A stretch of DNA of 64,000 nt from Candidatus Altimarinota bacterium (GCA_028689205.1 JAQTWP010000002.1:203718-267717), one strand, 5' to 3'. Shown: positions 1-12,174, counted from the stretch's first letter. Program-made: numbers and translations. Notes: generated by a model not told the origin, from the sequence alone.

Positions 1-1
1 A

Positions 2-1102
2 AATAGAAATCTCGATAAACATCAAAATGCCTTAGAAAATAACTGATCTCAAAGTTTGTCTAATTCTTCATATAGAGAACCTCAATATATTCCTTCTCCA
101 GAAATATATATAGATACAGACAGTCTTGCTGATGCTCAATATGAAATATCTGATAGACTAGAATGAGTCTTAGATGCTCAAAGAGATTTAGTTAGAGCTT
201 CTAATAGGAATAATTCTTTACAGAAAAAACTTGTATCAAACCAATGAGTAACTAATAATTTATTAGATAATCTTACAAGAACTTGAAATCAGCATGCCGT
301 AAATGCATATAATCAAAGAGAAAATCAGCTCTCTGAACTTATGAATATTACAAACTGAGTTTGATGAGTAACTAGAAGTATTGATAAAACTAGAAAAGTT
401 ATACAGTCATTATTAACAGATATTGGATGAGCAATTACTAATCTTTCAAACGAGCAAATAATTACAAGAATGTGAGTAATTCAAGCTTTATCTAAAATAG
501 AATCTACTTTCTTGCAATCTCATGAAAATGAAATGTTATCTCACCAAAGAACTCAAAATCTTCTTCAAGAAATACTTATGAAATCTGGCCAAACCGAACA
601 AGAAAAACACGCAAGACAATTATGGGAAAAAGCAGAATTTCTGCGTTATCAATGAAATTTTGAACAAGCCTTAATAGAACTAAAAAAAGCTTATGAACTA
701 GATGAAATGAATCCTCAAATCTTACTTTCTTCAGCAATAATACAATCTTCTATATGAAATTTTCCTGAAGCATCAAATCTTTTCTTACAAACTGAACAAA
801 TTGCAGAATTCAAATGACCACATATTAATTCCTACATTCTTATGAATATGACAAGTAATCTTATGGAACTAAAAAGATATAATCATGCTGAAAGAGTAAT
901 GTATAAAGCAATTCAAAAAGATCCATCAAATCGTGAAGTATGGTTTAAATATGCTATTACAGCATGGAAAACGCCTGATAAGAAAAACAATGCTTTAGTA
1001 TGTCTTAAACAATTACTACAACTTAATCCAATATATTACAAAGCACAAATAGTTATAAATCCAGACTTGGAAGATTTAAGAGATTTATTAAAAGGATTTT
1101 AA
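2..1102 (+). CDS. TPR-repeat protein, 5' end outside window
   Basis: Open from the left edge to TAA at 1102 under UGA=Gly (366 residues visible, start not in window). The last third has tetratricopeptide character: helix pairs such as KAEFLRYQGNFEQALIELKK, then a unit with NFPEA, then YNHAERVMYKAIQKDPSNRE and a final unit ending LLQLNPIY. The N-terminal part is polar, Gln/Asn/Glu-rich and probably coiled. TPRs mediate protein contacts; no enzyme motif is seen. It lies 35 bases before the MORN/WG protein on the same strand and may share its transcript. TPR assignment is firm, role unknown. Confidence 0.75.
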
Positions 1103-1137
1103 AATTTAAAACAATTTATTTATTAACTTTTATTATT

Positions 1138-2157
1138 ATGCAAGATAATATAGATCAAGAATTACTAAGTGAATTATCACAACTAATGAAATCAACTGGA
1201 AGTTCTTCTAATTTAAGATGAAATATAAAAGATATGGTTTCTCAAATAATTAATGAAGATTGAACTTATGTATGAGATACTTGGAATTGAATGAAACACT
1301 GAGAATGAATTTTTCAATATAATAATTGAGATAGATATGTATGAGAATGGAGAAGAGACAAAAAACAATGACAATGAACTATGTATTATGATAATTGAAA
1401 TAGATATGATTGACAATGGATAGATGATGATGAAAAATGAAAATTTAAGGCTGTGCCTATTGGCATGGAATTAATGGTAGTAATCAAAAACGACAATAGG
1501 ATATGCAAAAAGGATTGAAAATATTGACTTATAGATCGTGAATGAAAAATATTAATTTCATTTGAGAATGATATGATAATAAATAGTCTTATATCAATCT
1601 ACAAAGATGGATTTACAATATTATCAGTCGAAAAAGATAATAAATATTATATTACTGATAACTTTTGAAAAAAAATTAATAATAATTATTATAATTATGT
1701 TGGATTAAGAGATTATAAAGACCCTTATATTGAAGAAATAATTGCAATAGTAGAATTGAACTGAAAATATTGATTAATAGATAGTCAATTAAAAGAAATA
1801 ATTCCTTGTATTTATGATAAAATAGATATTCCTAAAGAAGATGAAATTAAATTATTAAAGGTAATGAAAAATTGAAAATATTGATTAGCTGATTTTAAAT
1901 GATATGAACAATGGCCTTGTATTTATGATTATATAGATTTTTTAACTGACGATTTTAAATGATTAATGATAGTGAAAAAAAATTGAAAATATTGAATTAT
2001 TAATTTCTCTACCTGAGAAGAACTTTACGAATGCATGTATAAGTACATTGCTTTTATGAAAAAGCAATGACGTATAATAATCGATACAGGTGAATCATAT
2101 AAATTTTATATTAAAAAAAATTATCGTGAAGGAGCATATTATGATCTTGAAGATTAA
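1138..2157 (+). CDS. MORN-repeat plus WG-repeat protein
   Basis: 339 residues, start ATG 1138, stop TAA. Residues about 40-105 form MORN-type units (YVGDTWNGMKHGEGIFQYNN, then RYVGEWRRDKKQGQGTMYYD, then NRYDGQW), most glycines being UGA. The rest carries WG-type repeats of the form NGKYGLIDxxxKEIIPCIYDKI (around residues 215-300). Both repeat classes are beta-rich binding scaffolds, not enzymes. No signal peptide, so probably cytoplasmic. The pairing of MORN and WG repeats in one chain next to a TPR protein suggests a scaffold or surface-interaction role, which is inference. Confidence 0.75.
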
Positions 2158-2228
2158 ATATATTTCAATATTTTGCATTTTTGCCTAAAATGTGATAAAG
2201 TTTTTACAAATATTTTTAATATTAAATC

Positions 2229-5200
2229 ATGGTAAATAATTCAACAACTAATTCAGTAATAGAAAATTGAGAAGATAAACAATTAAATTCAGATAAAAAA
2301 GATAATCTAATAAAAAAAGCTATTAGAGATTTTACTGAAATGAATTTACTAAAAAAATGATGATTGAATTTTTATAATAAAGTGAAAAACAACACCGATA
2401 ATTATAGAACAGTTTGAATTAAAGATGATTTTCTAAAATTTAAGCTTTTAAATGAAGAATTTGATGGTTTTAAAAAAATAGATATTAACAATGATGAAGA
2501 ATTAGAAAATAAATTCCTTAGAGAAGTATTAATCTATGGTATTAGATTCGAAAATATGAGGAAAGAGTCTTTTAAGCTTATAAAGGAAAATTATGAATGA
2601 ATAACTAATGATCAAGAAAATCTTCTGATTAAAGAGCTTGAAGAATTACCTATTACAGAACTCAATGATATATTATTTTCACAAGAAAAAAGAAACAAAT
2701 TCATAAATAAAATATTTGATAAAAAAGCTACTCGTCCAAAGGAAAAAGATTATCTTAAATTTCTGGGAGATATGAATATTGATGGCACCAAACTAAATGA
2801 AGAACAGACGAAGACATTAAAAATTATAAAAGAACTTAAATATGTTACACAAGAAGATATAACTGCAATTCTTCCATTATTTCCTGATTTAAAACAAAAA
2901 CAATTACTTATAAAAGCTTTTTTACCAGTTATTACATTACAAAAACTTATAGATTTATGAGTTTTGGAAGACAATAATGTTAAGAGTTATTTAAAAAAGA
3001 AGATAAAAGATTGATTACTTGAAGGTTTTCAGACGACACTGGATTCGGATATGGAAGAAATTGTTATAAAAAATATCAGACCGGAAGAAATTGTAATATC
3101 AACTCAAATTCTTCCAGAAGAAGATGTAGATAAAATCCTAAACTGACATTGAGCAAAAGTAATCGCAGAAGAACTTACTTGATTAAGAGATAATATTCTA
3201 TCAAAGGAGGCAAATAATAGGAATAAATTCAAAAAAGATAAGCAGTGAAATATTACCCAAGGCTTCATAGATGAAGTTAAAAAAGATACTAAATTAAATA
3301 AAATCCATTCATCAATAGATAATTTCAAAGAATGATCTGTTCTTGAATACAAAATTAAAAAAATAGAATGATGATTTGATACATGATATTATAGAATTGA
3401 TCAATTAGATGCTTGAGTTACAACAGAATCAAAAATGATTCATCTGACCAATCTTTCATTGAATTGATGAATCAAAAAAAATCCAAGCACAACTGACCAA
3501 GAACTAGTAAGTTATAATGATTTTTATGAATTATTATGAATTATTGCTGAATGAACTTTCATTAGTAAAGAAGAATTCGAAGCACAAAAACAGAATTGAA
3601 CAATATCTGAAGAAATAGAAGATAATGAAATAAATACTCTGGAGGATCTTGCTAAAAAAATAGATAAAGAAGATGCGGCTTGAGCTCAATACAAATTAGA
3701 GACATGAACGACATTTGAAACTAATAATAAAGATAGAAACTCTGACGATTTTGGAACATTCAAAATATCTAAACTCAACAAAGATACTCATCAAATATGG
3801 GTTACAGATTGATGTAGGAATGAGGAACAATGACCTTTGAGCTATATTCAATTTTTTATGGCATTCAAAGAAAGAGAGTCAAAAAGAATGTCAAAAATAA
3901 ATGATAAAAATAGTTTCATTACAGCACTAAAAACCAATACCTCTTGAGATATGCAAAAGGCATTTAGCGTATTAAATATTGACAATAACAACAGAATAAT
4001 TCCTTCAGATAGAAAAGATCTTGAAGAAAATAAAAACTTCAAATGAGTTCAATATTTCGTATGAAAAGATTGAACTGCTATATATATTGAAGAAATAAAA
4101 GACGGTCTAGTAAAATTCTCAACTTGAAAATATAATGAGGGATCAATAAAAAAAGATAAAAACTGAAAAGATGCAGAGGATAAAAATTGAGATAAAATCT
4201 ATAATAATGATAGCTACAAGTCAGAATTCAAATCAGAATGGCACGGATTTGAATTCCTTTATCAAAAAATACATAAGTTATCAGTTCTACCAAAAATTAG
4301 CAAAAAACCTGTAGAAGATATAAAAACAAAAGATGCTCCTGCAATGAAATCATGAATATTAAAATCTTATCTAAGATGAACTAATTTTGCTGAAATACTA
4401 AAATGATGAAAACAAATCATAGATTTTGCAAAAAATAGATTAGAACAATGATCAAAACTCAACGCATCCAAATTTGCTTACGGATTATGAACTGCCCTTC
4501 ATTTACCAAAAGATGTAATGCTAGATCTAAAATCATCTGTAGAATCTGCTGATAAAAAAGTAATGGAAGAAATAATATCTTCAATTAGTAATCTTCATAG
4601 ATCAGAAATAATAAAAAAATTGGAAATCATTGCATTAAATGATGGTTCGGCAAGATATGAATTACAGGCCGCACTTATTGTATCACTTAAAAAATTCTGA
4701 AGAATATACGTTTGAGGAGAATTATGAAAAGCTGAATGATCATTCATGTGGTATAAAAAATTCGGTTGATATCCGAATGATAAATTCATGTTACAAGCAA
4801 GAAAAGAAATAGAAGAAGAATGAGGACAATTTTCTGAAGAAGCCTTATTAATAAAGTATTTTAAAAAATTATGATGAGACGGTATTGTAAATAAAAATTT
4901 TGAAACAGATGTAAAAGTAGCTTGGCAAGAATGAAGACAATGAGCAGCCAAATGATGAGCTAGTGACACTGAATTCCTACTTTCTGGAAAAGCAAGATTA
5001 AACTATGCAGTGAATGAAATGCAAAATTCTCAAAAATATTATCATTCAATATGAGCACTTAAGAATATATGGTGAAAATGATGAACAGCAACAGAAATGA
5101 ATAAAGTACCTTTTTTACTTGTAATGTCTTGAATATCTACCAAACTTAATCAGGAAGAACTAAGAACTCTTACAGGATATTTTGGAAATTGAACTTATTC

Positions 5201-6176
5201 TTTCCCGGCTTTATTTTTTACAGATACAGATAAAAAAAGAGAGTTATTTCAGAATTTAATTAAAGAATTATCTACAAATTTGGATTGAGGTGCTAAAGAA
5301 GAAATATCTTGACTTTTGGAAGAATTAAGAAGTGGAAGATATGATGAAAGTAAATTAGTAGGAAAATTATCGACATTCTGGGATAAACATTGAGATCAAT
5401 TATCTGCAAAACTTAGTATGACAAAAGATCCAGAAATATTTCTAAAAAAAGATGATGCTTGAAAAAGTGTATATCAAGAATATTATAAAACTCTTGCCGG
5501 AGTTACAAATAGTGCTGATTTTAAAATAAATAAATGAGAAATCTGAAATGATGTATATAATTATGATCATTCACCAATTATATTTTCATGAATAAAAACA
5601 TTCATGGATAAATGAATTAGAATTGGAAGAGATTGAAAAATAGGTGACCTTACTATGGATTGACGTCTTTTTGAAACAGTTATAAAGTGAGTGAAAGAAA
5701 TTAAAAATCAAAAAATTGATAAAGAAAATAAAGAGAACAATAAAAAATATCAAGAAAAGCTGTACATTGAATACACTAGAAATATTTATGCATATCTAAA
5801 TGAAAATAAAGTTGATTTTGATCAATTCAAAAAAACACCGTTTTGACAACAGCTTGTTGCGCAGTGAATGGATTTTGATTTTGGTGGCGAGGAAATAAAT
5901 CAAGAAGGCGTAATGGATTGAATGTATGATGATAAAATAGTAAAAAGCTTCAATCGTTATATTTTATGAGAAAACACTAAAACAGTTAAACCTAAATCTA
6001 CAGAGGAGGTTAAGAAAAAAACAGAATGATCATTTACACAAGTTATGCAAAATGCAAAAGAATCACAATCAATAATGACTAAAACTGCATCAAAAGTTAG
6101 AAAAACTAAAAACCCTGATAATTATCAAAACCTAGAACAACAAGAAGATGAAGAATATTTGGATGAAGCTGTTTAA
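2229..6176 (+). CDS. Large conserved-type protein of unknown function, 1315 aa
   Basis: A single uninterrupted table-25 frame from ATG 2229 to TAA 6176, 1315 residues, dense in UGA glycines. Highly charged (Lys/Glu/Asp/Asn-rich) with no signal peptide or membrane segment, so probably cytoplasmic. A mid-protein region around residues 710-1000 has better mixed hydrophobicity and looks like a folded helical domain; the C-terminal tail (after about residue 1255) is low complexity. I recognise no catalytic motif and assign no function. It follows the TPR and MORN/WG genes on the same strand. Its 3' end overlaps the convergent YggU gene by 4 bases. Confidence 0.6.
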
Positions 6177-6436
6177 TTAATCCTCACCAATTTAACACTA
6201 TCCCCTGCTCAGGCAATAATTTCTATTCTATCTTTTGAAATATTTAATGAAGCAGATAAAAAGCGAGTGAGTTCTTCATTCGCTTTTCATTTTTCTGGGA
6301 CTGCCTTCAGACGAATTTTGATTGTTCAGTCATCCATAACTCAATATAATTCAGTCTTACTTTGACGTGGAGTTACTTTTATTTTTATGTAATTTTTTTG
6401 TCATTCAATTAGATTGACATAATCTGTTAATTGCAT
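6173..6436 (-). CDS. yggU: DUF167/YggU family protein
   Basis: 87 residues: IKIKVTPRQSKTELYGV, then KIRLKAVPEKGKANEEL and IEIIAGAGDSVKLVRIN at the C-terminus. The VTPR(x)SK and VPEKGKAN(x)E motifs are the signature of the DUF167/YggU family, a small alpha/beta fold of unknown biochemical function; length matches the family. Start chosen at ATG 6434-6436. Convergent with, and overlapping, the 1315-aa gene. Confidence 0.85.
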
Positions 6437-6569
6437 AAATTGTCTCTAGTTTTTAGATAAATATTTTTTGGTTTTTACACTTAAAAATAAGTATGTGATT
6501 TGATTGAATAAAATCAAGTAATTTTTCACTGCAATCTTAAATTAAATAGTAATCTTAAATAACAATATA

Positions 6570-7685
6570 ATGAAAATCTGAATTGACTGTAGGATGTATT
6601 CTCCTAATTTTACATGAATTGGAAGATACGTTTTTGAATTAGTTTCTTATCTTATGAATAATGACACTGAAAATGAATATGTACTTTTTTTCAATGAACC
6701 TCACTATACAAACTTTGAAATTCCGAATGAAAGATGGAAAAAAGTCCTAGTTAATGCAAGACATTATTCCTATAGAGAACAAACTGTTTTTTTATATAAA
6801 CTTTATAAAGAAAAATTGGATTTAATGCATTTTACTCATTTCAATGCACCAATTCTATATTTCAGACCTTCTGTTGTTACGATTCATGACCTTACACTTT
6901 CTTTTTATCCAGGTAAAAAGATGACCAAACCTCACCATAGATTAGCTTATAATTGGACAATAAAGAATATTACAAAAAATGCTAAAAAAATAATTGCAGT
7001 TTCTCATCATACCAAAAAAGATATTGTGGAAATACTTGATATTCCTGAAAATAAAATTCAAGTTGTTTATGAATGACTTAATAGAGAAGATTTTTTTATA
7101 GCGTCTACAGAAGAAATAGAAAAAATGAAGCTGAATTTTGATATAAAAAATGATTATCTTTTCTATGTTTGAGTTCTTAGAGAACATAAAAATCTCCTAC
7201 GTTTAATTAAGGCTTACAAAAGCCTACTTGATGAATGAGTTAAGAATCTTGACTTAATTATAGCCTGAAAAGAGGATGTTTATCTAGAAATCAGGAATAC
7301 AATTATTAAAGAAAAACTTCAAAAAAATATTAAACTTCTAGGGTTTGTGTCAGAAGAAGACTTGAATATTCTTTATTCAGGAGCAAAAGCCGTAGTCTAT
7401 CCATCACTTTATGAATGATTCTGACTTCCTGTATTAGAAGCCATGGCTCATTGAATTCCACTTGCCTGTTCTAATCTTTCTTGTTTACCAGAAATAGCAT
7501 GAGAAAATTGAGCTGTATTTTTTAATCCTCTAAGTGAAGAAAGTATCAAGAAGTGAATTAAAGAAGTTATAGATAATGAAGAATTAAGGAAAAAATTAAT
7601 TGATAATTGATTCAAAAGAGTTGATGAATTCAGATGGGAAAAAATGTGAAAAGAAATCCTAGATTTATATAATAATACTAAATAG
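6570..7685 (+). CDS. GT4-family glycosyltransferase
   Basis: 371 residues, beginning MKIGIDCRMYSPNFTGIGRY, the usual GT4 N-terminal glycine-rich loop. Middle: TIHDLTLSFYPG and IIAVSHHTKKDIVEILDIPE (second-domain linker). C-terminal donor-site region: FYVGVLREHKNLLRLIKAY, ILYSGAKAVVYPSLYEGFGL and PVLEAMAHGIPLACS, the EX7E-type nucleotide-sugar site. Two-domain GT-B retaining enzyme, probably mannosyl- or glucosyltransferase acting on a cytoplasmic-side glycan; substrate not determinable. A 4-base gap to the next gene suggests co-transcription with the membrane acyltransferase. Confidence 0.9.
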
Positions 7686-7689
7686 TAAA

Positions 7690-8766
7690 ATGAGTTCAGC
7701 ACATAAGAAAAATTTCTACATCTCTTATCTTAAATGAATAGCAATAATTTCAATTATATTGGTTCATCTTATCAATTGGTCGGAAATGGCACCTTCAAGT
7801 AATACTATTTCCTATTATCTTAGGGATATGTTACATATATGACTTCTCTTTTTTATAACTCTTTCTGGAAGTCTTATAATTATAGCTTACGGTAAATATG
7901 AAAGCCTGAAAAAACCAACAATCAAACTACTCAAAAGAAGTTTTCTTCTTCTCTTTATTTATTTTACATATAGCATTATAAAATACTATATTTATAATTT
8001 TAATAAAGAACCTTTTTTTCTGCAATTTGTAGAAAAATGAACTATGAATTTAGTATGAATTCTAAGTTTTCAATCATTCAGCGTACCAATAACAGTGCTT
8101 GTATTATGGTCAATGTTTCTTGCTCTGACTCCTATAATACTTTATATTAATAAAACTCGTTACAAAAAATCAATTCTACTTTGAATAATTGCTTTTTTTA
8201 CCGTTATGAATTATTTCACAGTAATACCAAGGAATGCTTTTACAGAAATTCTTTATTGAGAAAATAATGTATTATTTTCATTTAATTTATGGGTTTTACC
8301 GTACTTAATATGAATATATCTTGGAATGATATGATTTCAGAAAAAAAAGAAAGAAATTCTAATGTTTTTTGGTATAACTTCTCTGACTTTTCTATTATTC
8401 CAATTAAAAGATAATCTTCCCTATACGCTTGATTCATATATGTATCCACTCAAACCCTATTACATTTCAATAAGTTTTTTCGCAATGTTCGTATTCGTAT
8501 ATTTTTTCATTTGGCTAGAAAAGAAATGAAACAAAAAGATTGATTACATACTTTCTTTATTAAAATTCCTTTGAGATAATACTCTTTTTATATTCATATG
8601 ACATTGGATCGTAATTGATCTAACTATTTGGTTGTTTCATCCTAATATATGGACAATTTGGATAACTGTAATATTATTTATAGCTATTTATACTTACTAT
8701 TATAGAACAAAAATTACAAAGAATATAGAGGAATTGAATGTATTTAGAGAACATTTTAAGATTTAA
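7690..8766 (+). CDS. Multi-TM acyltransferase-like membrane protein
   Basis: 358 residues with about ten hydrophobic helices. The start YLKGIAIISIILVHLINW is typical of acyltransferase-3 / DUF1624 (heparan-alpha-glucosaminide acetyltransferase-like) families: a helix with an early conserved His. A late segment LGDNTLFIFIGHWIVIDL also fits. These proteins transfer acyl groups onto envelope sugars across the membrane. It directly follows the glycosyltransferase, consistent with glycan decoration. Family placement is moderately sure, substrate unknown. Confidence 0.7.
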
Positions 8767-8802
8767 TATATAAAAGAACTATTATTAATTCATTAACTAA
8801 AC

Positions 8803-9792
8803 TTATTTTGAGATTCAATCTTTTATCTTGTTAATTTTTTGTATATCATCTAATTTTGAAACTAATTCAGGAGGTAGCGTAAATAATTCATTATTAATAT
8901 AGTTAATTAATTTATTTAATTCATTAACTAGTTCTGAATTATATTTAGAAACCATAGGAATGATTATATCAATAGTTTCTTTAAGATATTCAACTTTCTT
9001 TTCTTTTGTTCAAAAATTTAGAGAAAATATATTAGCTAATCTATCGATTCATTTTAATACAGCAAGCTTTTCATCATTTGATAAATTAATATAGTAATCT
9101 TCTGTTGAAATGATTATTTTTCAATTTTCTTTCTTAGACAATGATAATACTTTTGAGGCTACATATTCTCAAAATTCTTTTTTAATCTCATCAAAAGTCA
9201 AATCGGTATCTTCAATTGTATCGTGTAATAACAATACAAGAATATCTTCATAAGACATTCAAAATTCTAATCATTTAATTGCAGTAAATATTGGATGAGA
9301 GTAGTATTCAACTCATTCATCTCTAAGTTGTCATTTATGTTTAGTTTTACATAAATTCATCGCTTTTATAATATTTAATTTCTGTTCACCTGAAAAATTA
9401 ATAGTCTCTTTTATTTGAGATAAAAACCATTTTTCAGTATCCTCAGGGGATAATATGATTTTCAATTGATTCTCTATTTGTGCCTTATCCGAAAACTGTT
9501 CTTTTAGGGAATTCCCCAAAGAATTAAATTTTTTGTTAAATTCTTCAAAAGTTAATCTATCCAAATCATTTTCAGATTTATGATGTCATACATTTTCAAG
9601 TTTTCAATCTCTGAAAATATAATATGTATTATCTCTTAAAGAATAAATCATTGGTTCATTATACCAATCAATATAATCTAGTTTTCAGTCTAATCTTTTT
9701 TCATAACTTTCTAATGCTCTTTTTTTGTAAGATTCAGGCTGTTCTTGAATCCAGTCTTGGTTTAAAAATTCTTGCTTGAGTAATTCTCTCAT
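8803..9792 (-). CDS. RelA/SpoT-type HD hydrolase domain protein
   Basis: 329 residues. N-terminal 170 residues unrecognised and charged. Then HPIFTAIKGLEF, LLLHDTIEDTDLTFDEIKKE and GEYVASKVLSLSKKENG, followed by LAVLKGIDRLANI: the His, HD, ED and late D motifs of the (p)ppGpp hydrolase domain of RSH proteins (HDxxEDT). No synthetase motif follows. Stops 15 bp upstream in the operon from the next gene's end; the pair reads 11582 to 8803. Its partner has a synthetase-like C-terminus, so this could be the neutralising hydrolase of a toxSAS-like pair; alternatively a housekeeping alarmone hydrolase. Confidence 0.75.
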
Positions 9793-9806
9793 TTTAATAA
9801 AAATTA

Positions 9807-11582
9807 TTAATTAAATTTTTTTCATGTTCTTTGTTTATATAAATCTCTTGCGTATAAATTCAATTCTCTTTGCAAATCATTTAACTTATCTCTTAATTTT
9901 TTTTCAATTAAACTATCTCAAAGACTCCTGGTTATTTCGTATATCCCATGTCAAGAAATATTCTCTATATTACTAGGTAAATTAATTTCTTTGTCTAATA
10001 ATCTAATTCATTTTTTTCATTCTTTTATTTCCTCCAAAAGCAATCACTCTTCTTTGGTCCACATCTTAGTTAAATCAATTATATTTTTATCTAGTTTAAA
10101 TCAAAATTCTTTTGCTCGTAAAGTTTCTTTTATGTGGAGTTGAACTTCTCAAACAAATCAGTTTGGAAATCTAATATTTAAGAGAATGTCATTTGCATTT
10201 ATATCATTTAATCTATTTTTAATGTGTATTATACTGATTTTATCGCTATCTTTAAATAATTGTAATCACTTTTTTAAATCATAAATATCATCATATACAA
10301 TACTTCATCTTAATATATCTCTTATCATCTCAGGATGTTTTCATTCATAATCTGATTTTATTTTATCTATAACCTTATCTCTATTTTTTAATGGAATATC
10401 CTTGGAATTTAAAACCTTTATTGGTTTACTATCGCTTCATATTTCCGTTAAAAGCTTATCATAATCTTTTCTTGTTCATTCAGCTAACTTAAATAAATAA
10501 TCAACCTGTTCATTAAGATTTTCTCATTTAATTTCTAGTTGAAATATTTTATCATCAGAAACTTTGGCACAAACTCACTTTTCCATTAAAACTTTTCTTT
10601 CATTTTGATTAAATCATACTTTTTTTAGAATTTTAGCTTTTTGTTTTAATTCCTCAGGTGTGTAATTATTCATTCAGGCTCAGTGTCTATCATTTCAAAC
10701 TTCATGAGCTTCTATAACTGCTTTTTCTTGTTTTGGCGTAAGTTTTTTCTTCAGATAGAAACTTCCTGCTTCTAATCTTTCTTTATTTCATAATTTAGCA
10801 ATATCTTCTACTAAAAAACTCTCAAAATTTAATTGTTTTTTAGGAACTAGTTCATCAACTTTGGATACAGTTTTATAAATAACTGATTTAATTTTGGGAC
10901 TTCAAGCAATAATTTCACTTTTTCATCTGAATTTAACGATTTGTTTCATTCACATTTTAAATCATTTCTTTCCTATAGCGACTGTGGCTCAAACTCAGGT
11001 AGTTATAAGTCATAATTGTGCTACTGATTTTCATTTTTCGTAGGCATTTCAAGCTAGCAAATCCCAAACATTTTTTCATAGAGATTTTGCGATATTTTTT
11101 ATTCATTCCCAACTAGCTAAATGTTCTAAGGCTGAAAGTATAATTTTTCAATTGGTATTGATTATTTCTATCGCTAGTTCATAATTTCAAACCACAAGTT
11201 CATCAATTATTCATTTCAAAAAATTTTCTACTGGATTATTTTTATTTAAATCATCATTTATTCAGAGGTTTTCATAAATCATATTTTTAGCCTCATTAAC
11301 TAGTGATTCTTTATCAATTTTCTCTCTTGTCTCTGTCTTAATTTCTTCTTTAAGAGTTTCTCATAAATTAATTCTTTCAATATCTTGACGTTCTAAGAGT
11401 GATTTTATCTTTTCTAGTAATTTTGATAAATCTTTTTCATTTATTCAATGTCTAATCTCATTTTCAACAAAATTCCTTGCTAAATCTTTAATTTTATTCT
11501 CATTTTTAGAGTCAGGAATACCATCTCATTTTACATCTATGTTATTAATATATGGTCTATATTCCTGTAGTTTTTCAGCCAT
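9807..11582 (-). CDS. Protein with RelA/SpoT-synthetase-like C-terminal domain
   Basis: 591 residues. Residues about 1-250 are helical/charged; a hydrophobic Gly/Ala patch near 180-210 (KGKSVAQLGLITTGVGATVA) might contact membrane. A middle block with AHEVGNDRHGAGMNNYTPEE and KKVGFNQNERKVLMEKG follows. Around 400-520: KHPEMIRDILRSGIVYDDIY, IIHIKNRLNDINANDILLNI, and VWEVQLHIKETLRAKE, matching in order the DxxR, NR...DxxxN and E(x)QL motifs of RelA/SpoT nucleotidyltransferases. The assignment is by motif order only. The HD hydrolase gene follows 14 bases downstream. All motifs need alignment to confirm. Confidence 0.5.
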
Positions 11583-11774
11583 TTAAACGTGATTTATCAT
11601 AGTTTGTTTAAGTATTATAATGATACAATATTTATTGAAATATTGCAACTATTAGGAATATTATTAATATGGGAAATCTCTCAAAAAAATTCACTTTTTG
11701 AACCGCACATATTTTAGTATTGTAATATATTTCAATTTAAGTTTAATTTGTAAACTCTTTACAAATTAAACTTA
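11583..11774. other. Intergenic region with no gene seen
   Basis: About 190 bases upstream of the synthetase-like gene. AT-rich, no ORF with a plausible product on either strand. It should hold the promoter for the leftward pair; I see no near-consensus -35/-10 pair that I trust. Confidence 0.4.
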
Positions 11775-11792
11775 GGTGCCGAAGATGGGACT
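11775..11792 (-). repeat. 18-bp copy of the tRNA-Leu 3' end
   Basis: The 18 bases GGTGCCGAAGATGGGACT here are identical to 11896-11913, which is the 3' end (CCA and acceptor/T-arm portion) of tRNA-Leu read on the + strand. The copy diverges right after. It looks like the remnant left by a recombination or integration event at the tRNA 3' end, though the separation (about 120 bp) is far too short to bracket an element now. Confidence 0.65.
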
Positions 11793-11855
11793 TACCCGTC
11801 CGCTTCGCTACCGAGCATAAACTTCTCGTCTCCTATCTTCGCAATCCAAAAAACA

Positions 11856-11890
11856 GAAAAGATCTTGTTTTCACAAGACCTTTTTTAATT
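11856..11890 (-). terminator. Putative terminator after tRNA-Leu
   Basis: Imperfect hairpin (AAGGTCTTGT / ACAAGATCTT arms on the reverse strand, GAAA loop) followed on the reverse strand by T-rich sequence, just downstream of tRNA-Leu. Confidence 0.5.
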
Positions 11891-11894
11891 TTTT

Positions 11895-11982
11895 TGGTGC
11901 CGAAGATGGGACTCGAACCCACACATCCTTACGGAAACAGCCACCTCAAGGCTGCGTGTCTACCAATTTCACCACCCCGGCA
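11895..11982 (-). tRNA. tRNA-Leu (anticodon GAG)
   Basis: Reverse strand gives TGCCGGGGTGGTGAAATTGG at the 5' end, a five-pair anticodon stem CAGCC/GGCTG around loop TTGAGGT (anticodon GAG), a class II long variable arm, T-loop GGTTCGAGTCC, acceptor complement and encoded CCA (11895-11897). 85 bases without CCA, right for leucine. Confidence 0.95.
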
Positions 11983-12019
11983 AGGGGAATATAAATTGAG
12001 GTTTAAATTATTGCACGGT

Positions 12020-12082
12020 GCCACCTCAAGGCTGCGTGCCTGCCTGTCGGTAGACAGGTCTACCAATTTCACCATCCCTGCA
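12020..12082 (-). pseudogene. tRNA-Leu 5'-half remnant with a palindromic insertion
   Basis: Reads like the 5' half of the neighbouring tRNA-Leu(GAG): the acceptor 5' strand, D-arm and anticodon loop are recognisable (12059-12082 and 12020-12038), but a 20-bp insertion CCTGCCTGTCGGTAGACAGG (12039-12058) splits the D-arm from the anticodon stem and the 3' half is missing. Cannot fold as a tRNA. The inserted bases contain the palindrome CCTGTC(N4)GACAGG. Confidence 0.75.
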
Positions 12083-12174
12083 TTTTAGTAGAGCTGTGAA
12101 TTGAGAATTAAGAATTTGGTTTTAAAAATTAAATCCTAAACTCTCGGCTCTCAGTTCTAAATTCTTATAAATGG

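Noticed and set aside
11775-12082. Prophage or integrative element bounded by tRNA att sites
   Set aside because: Repeated ends are only about 120 bp apart and no integrase is nearby; only scars are visible.
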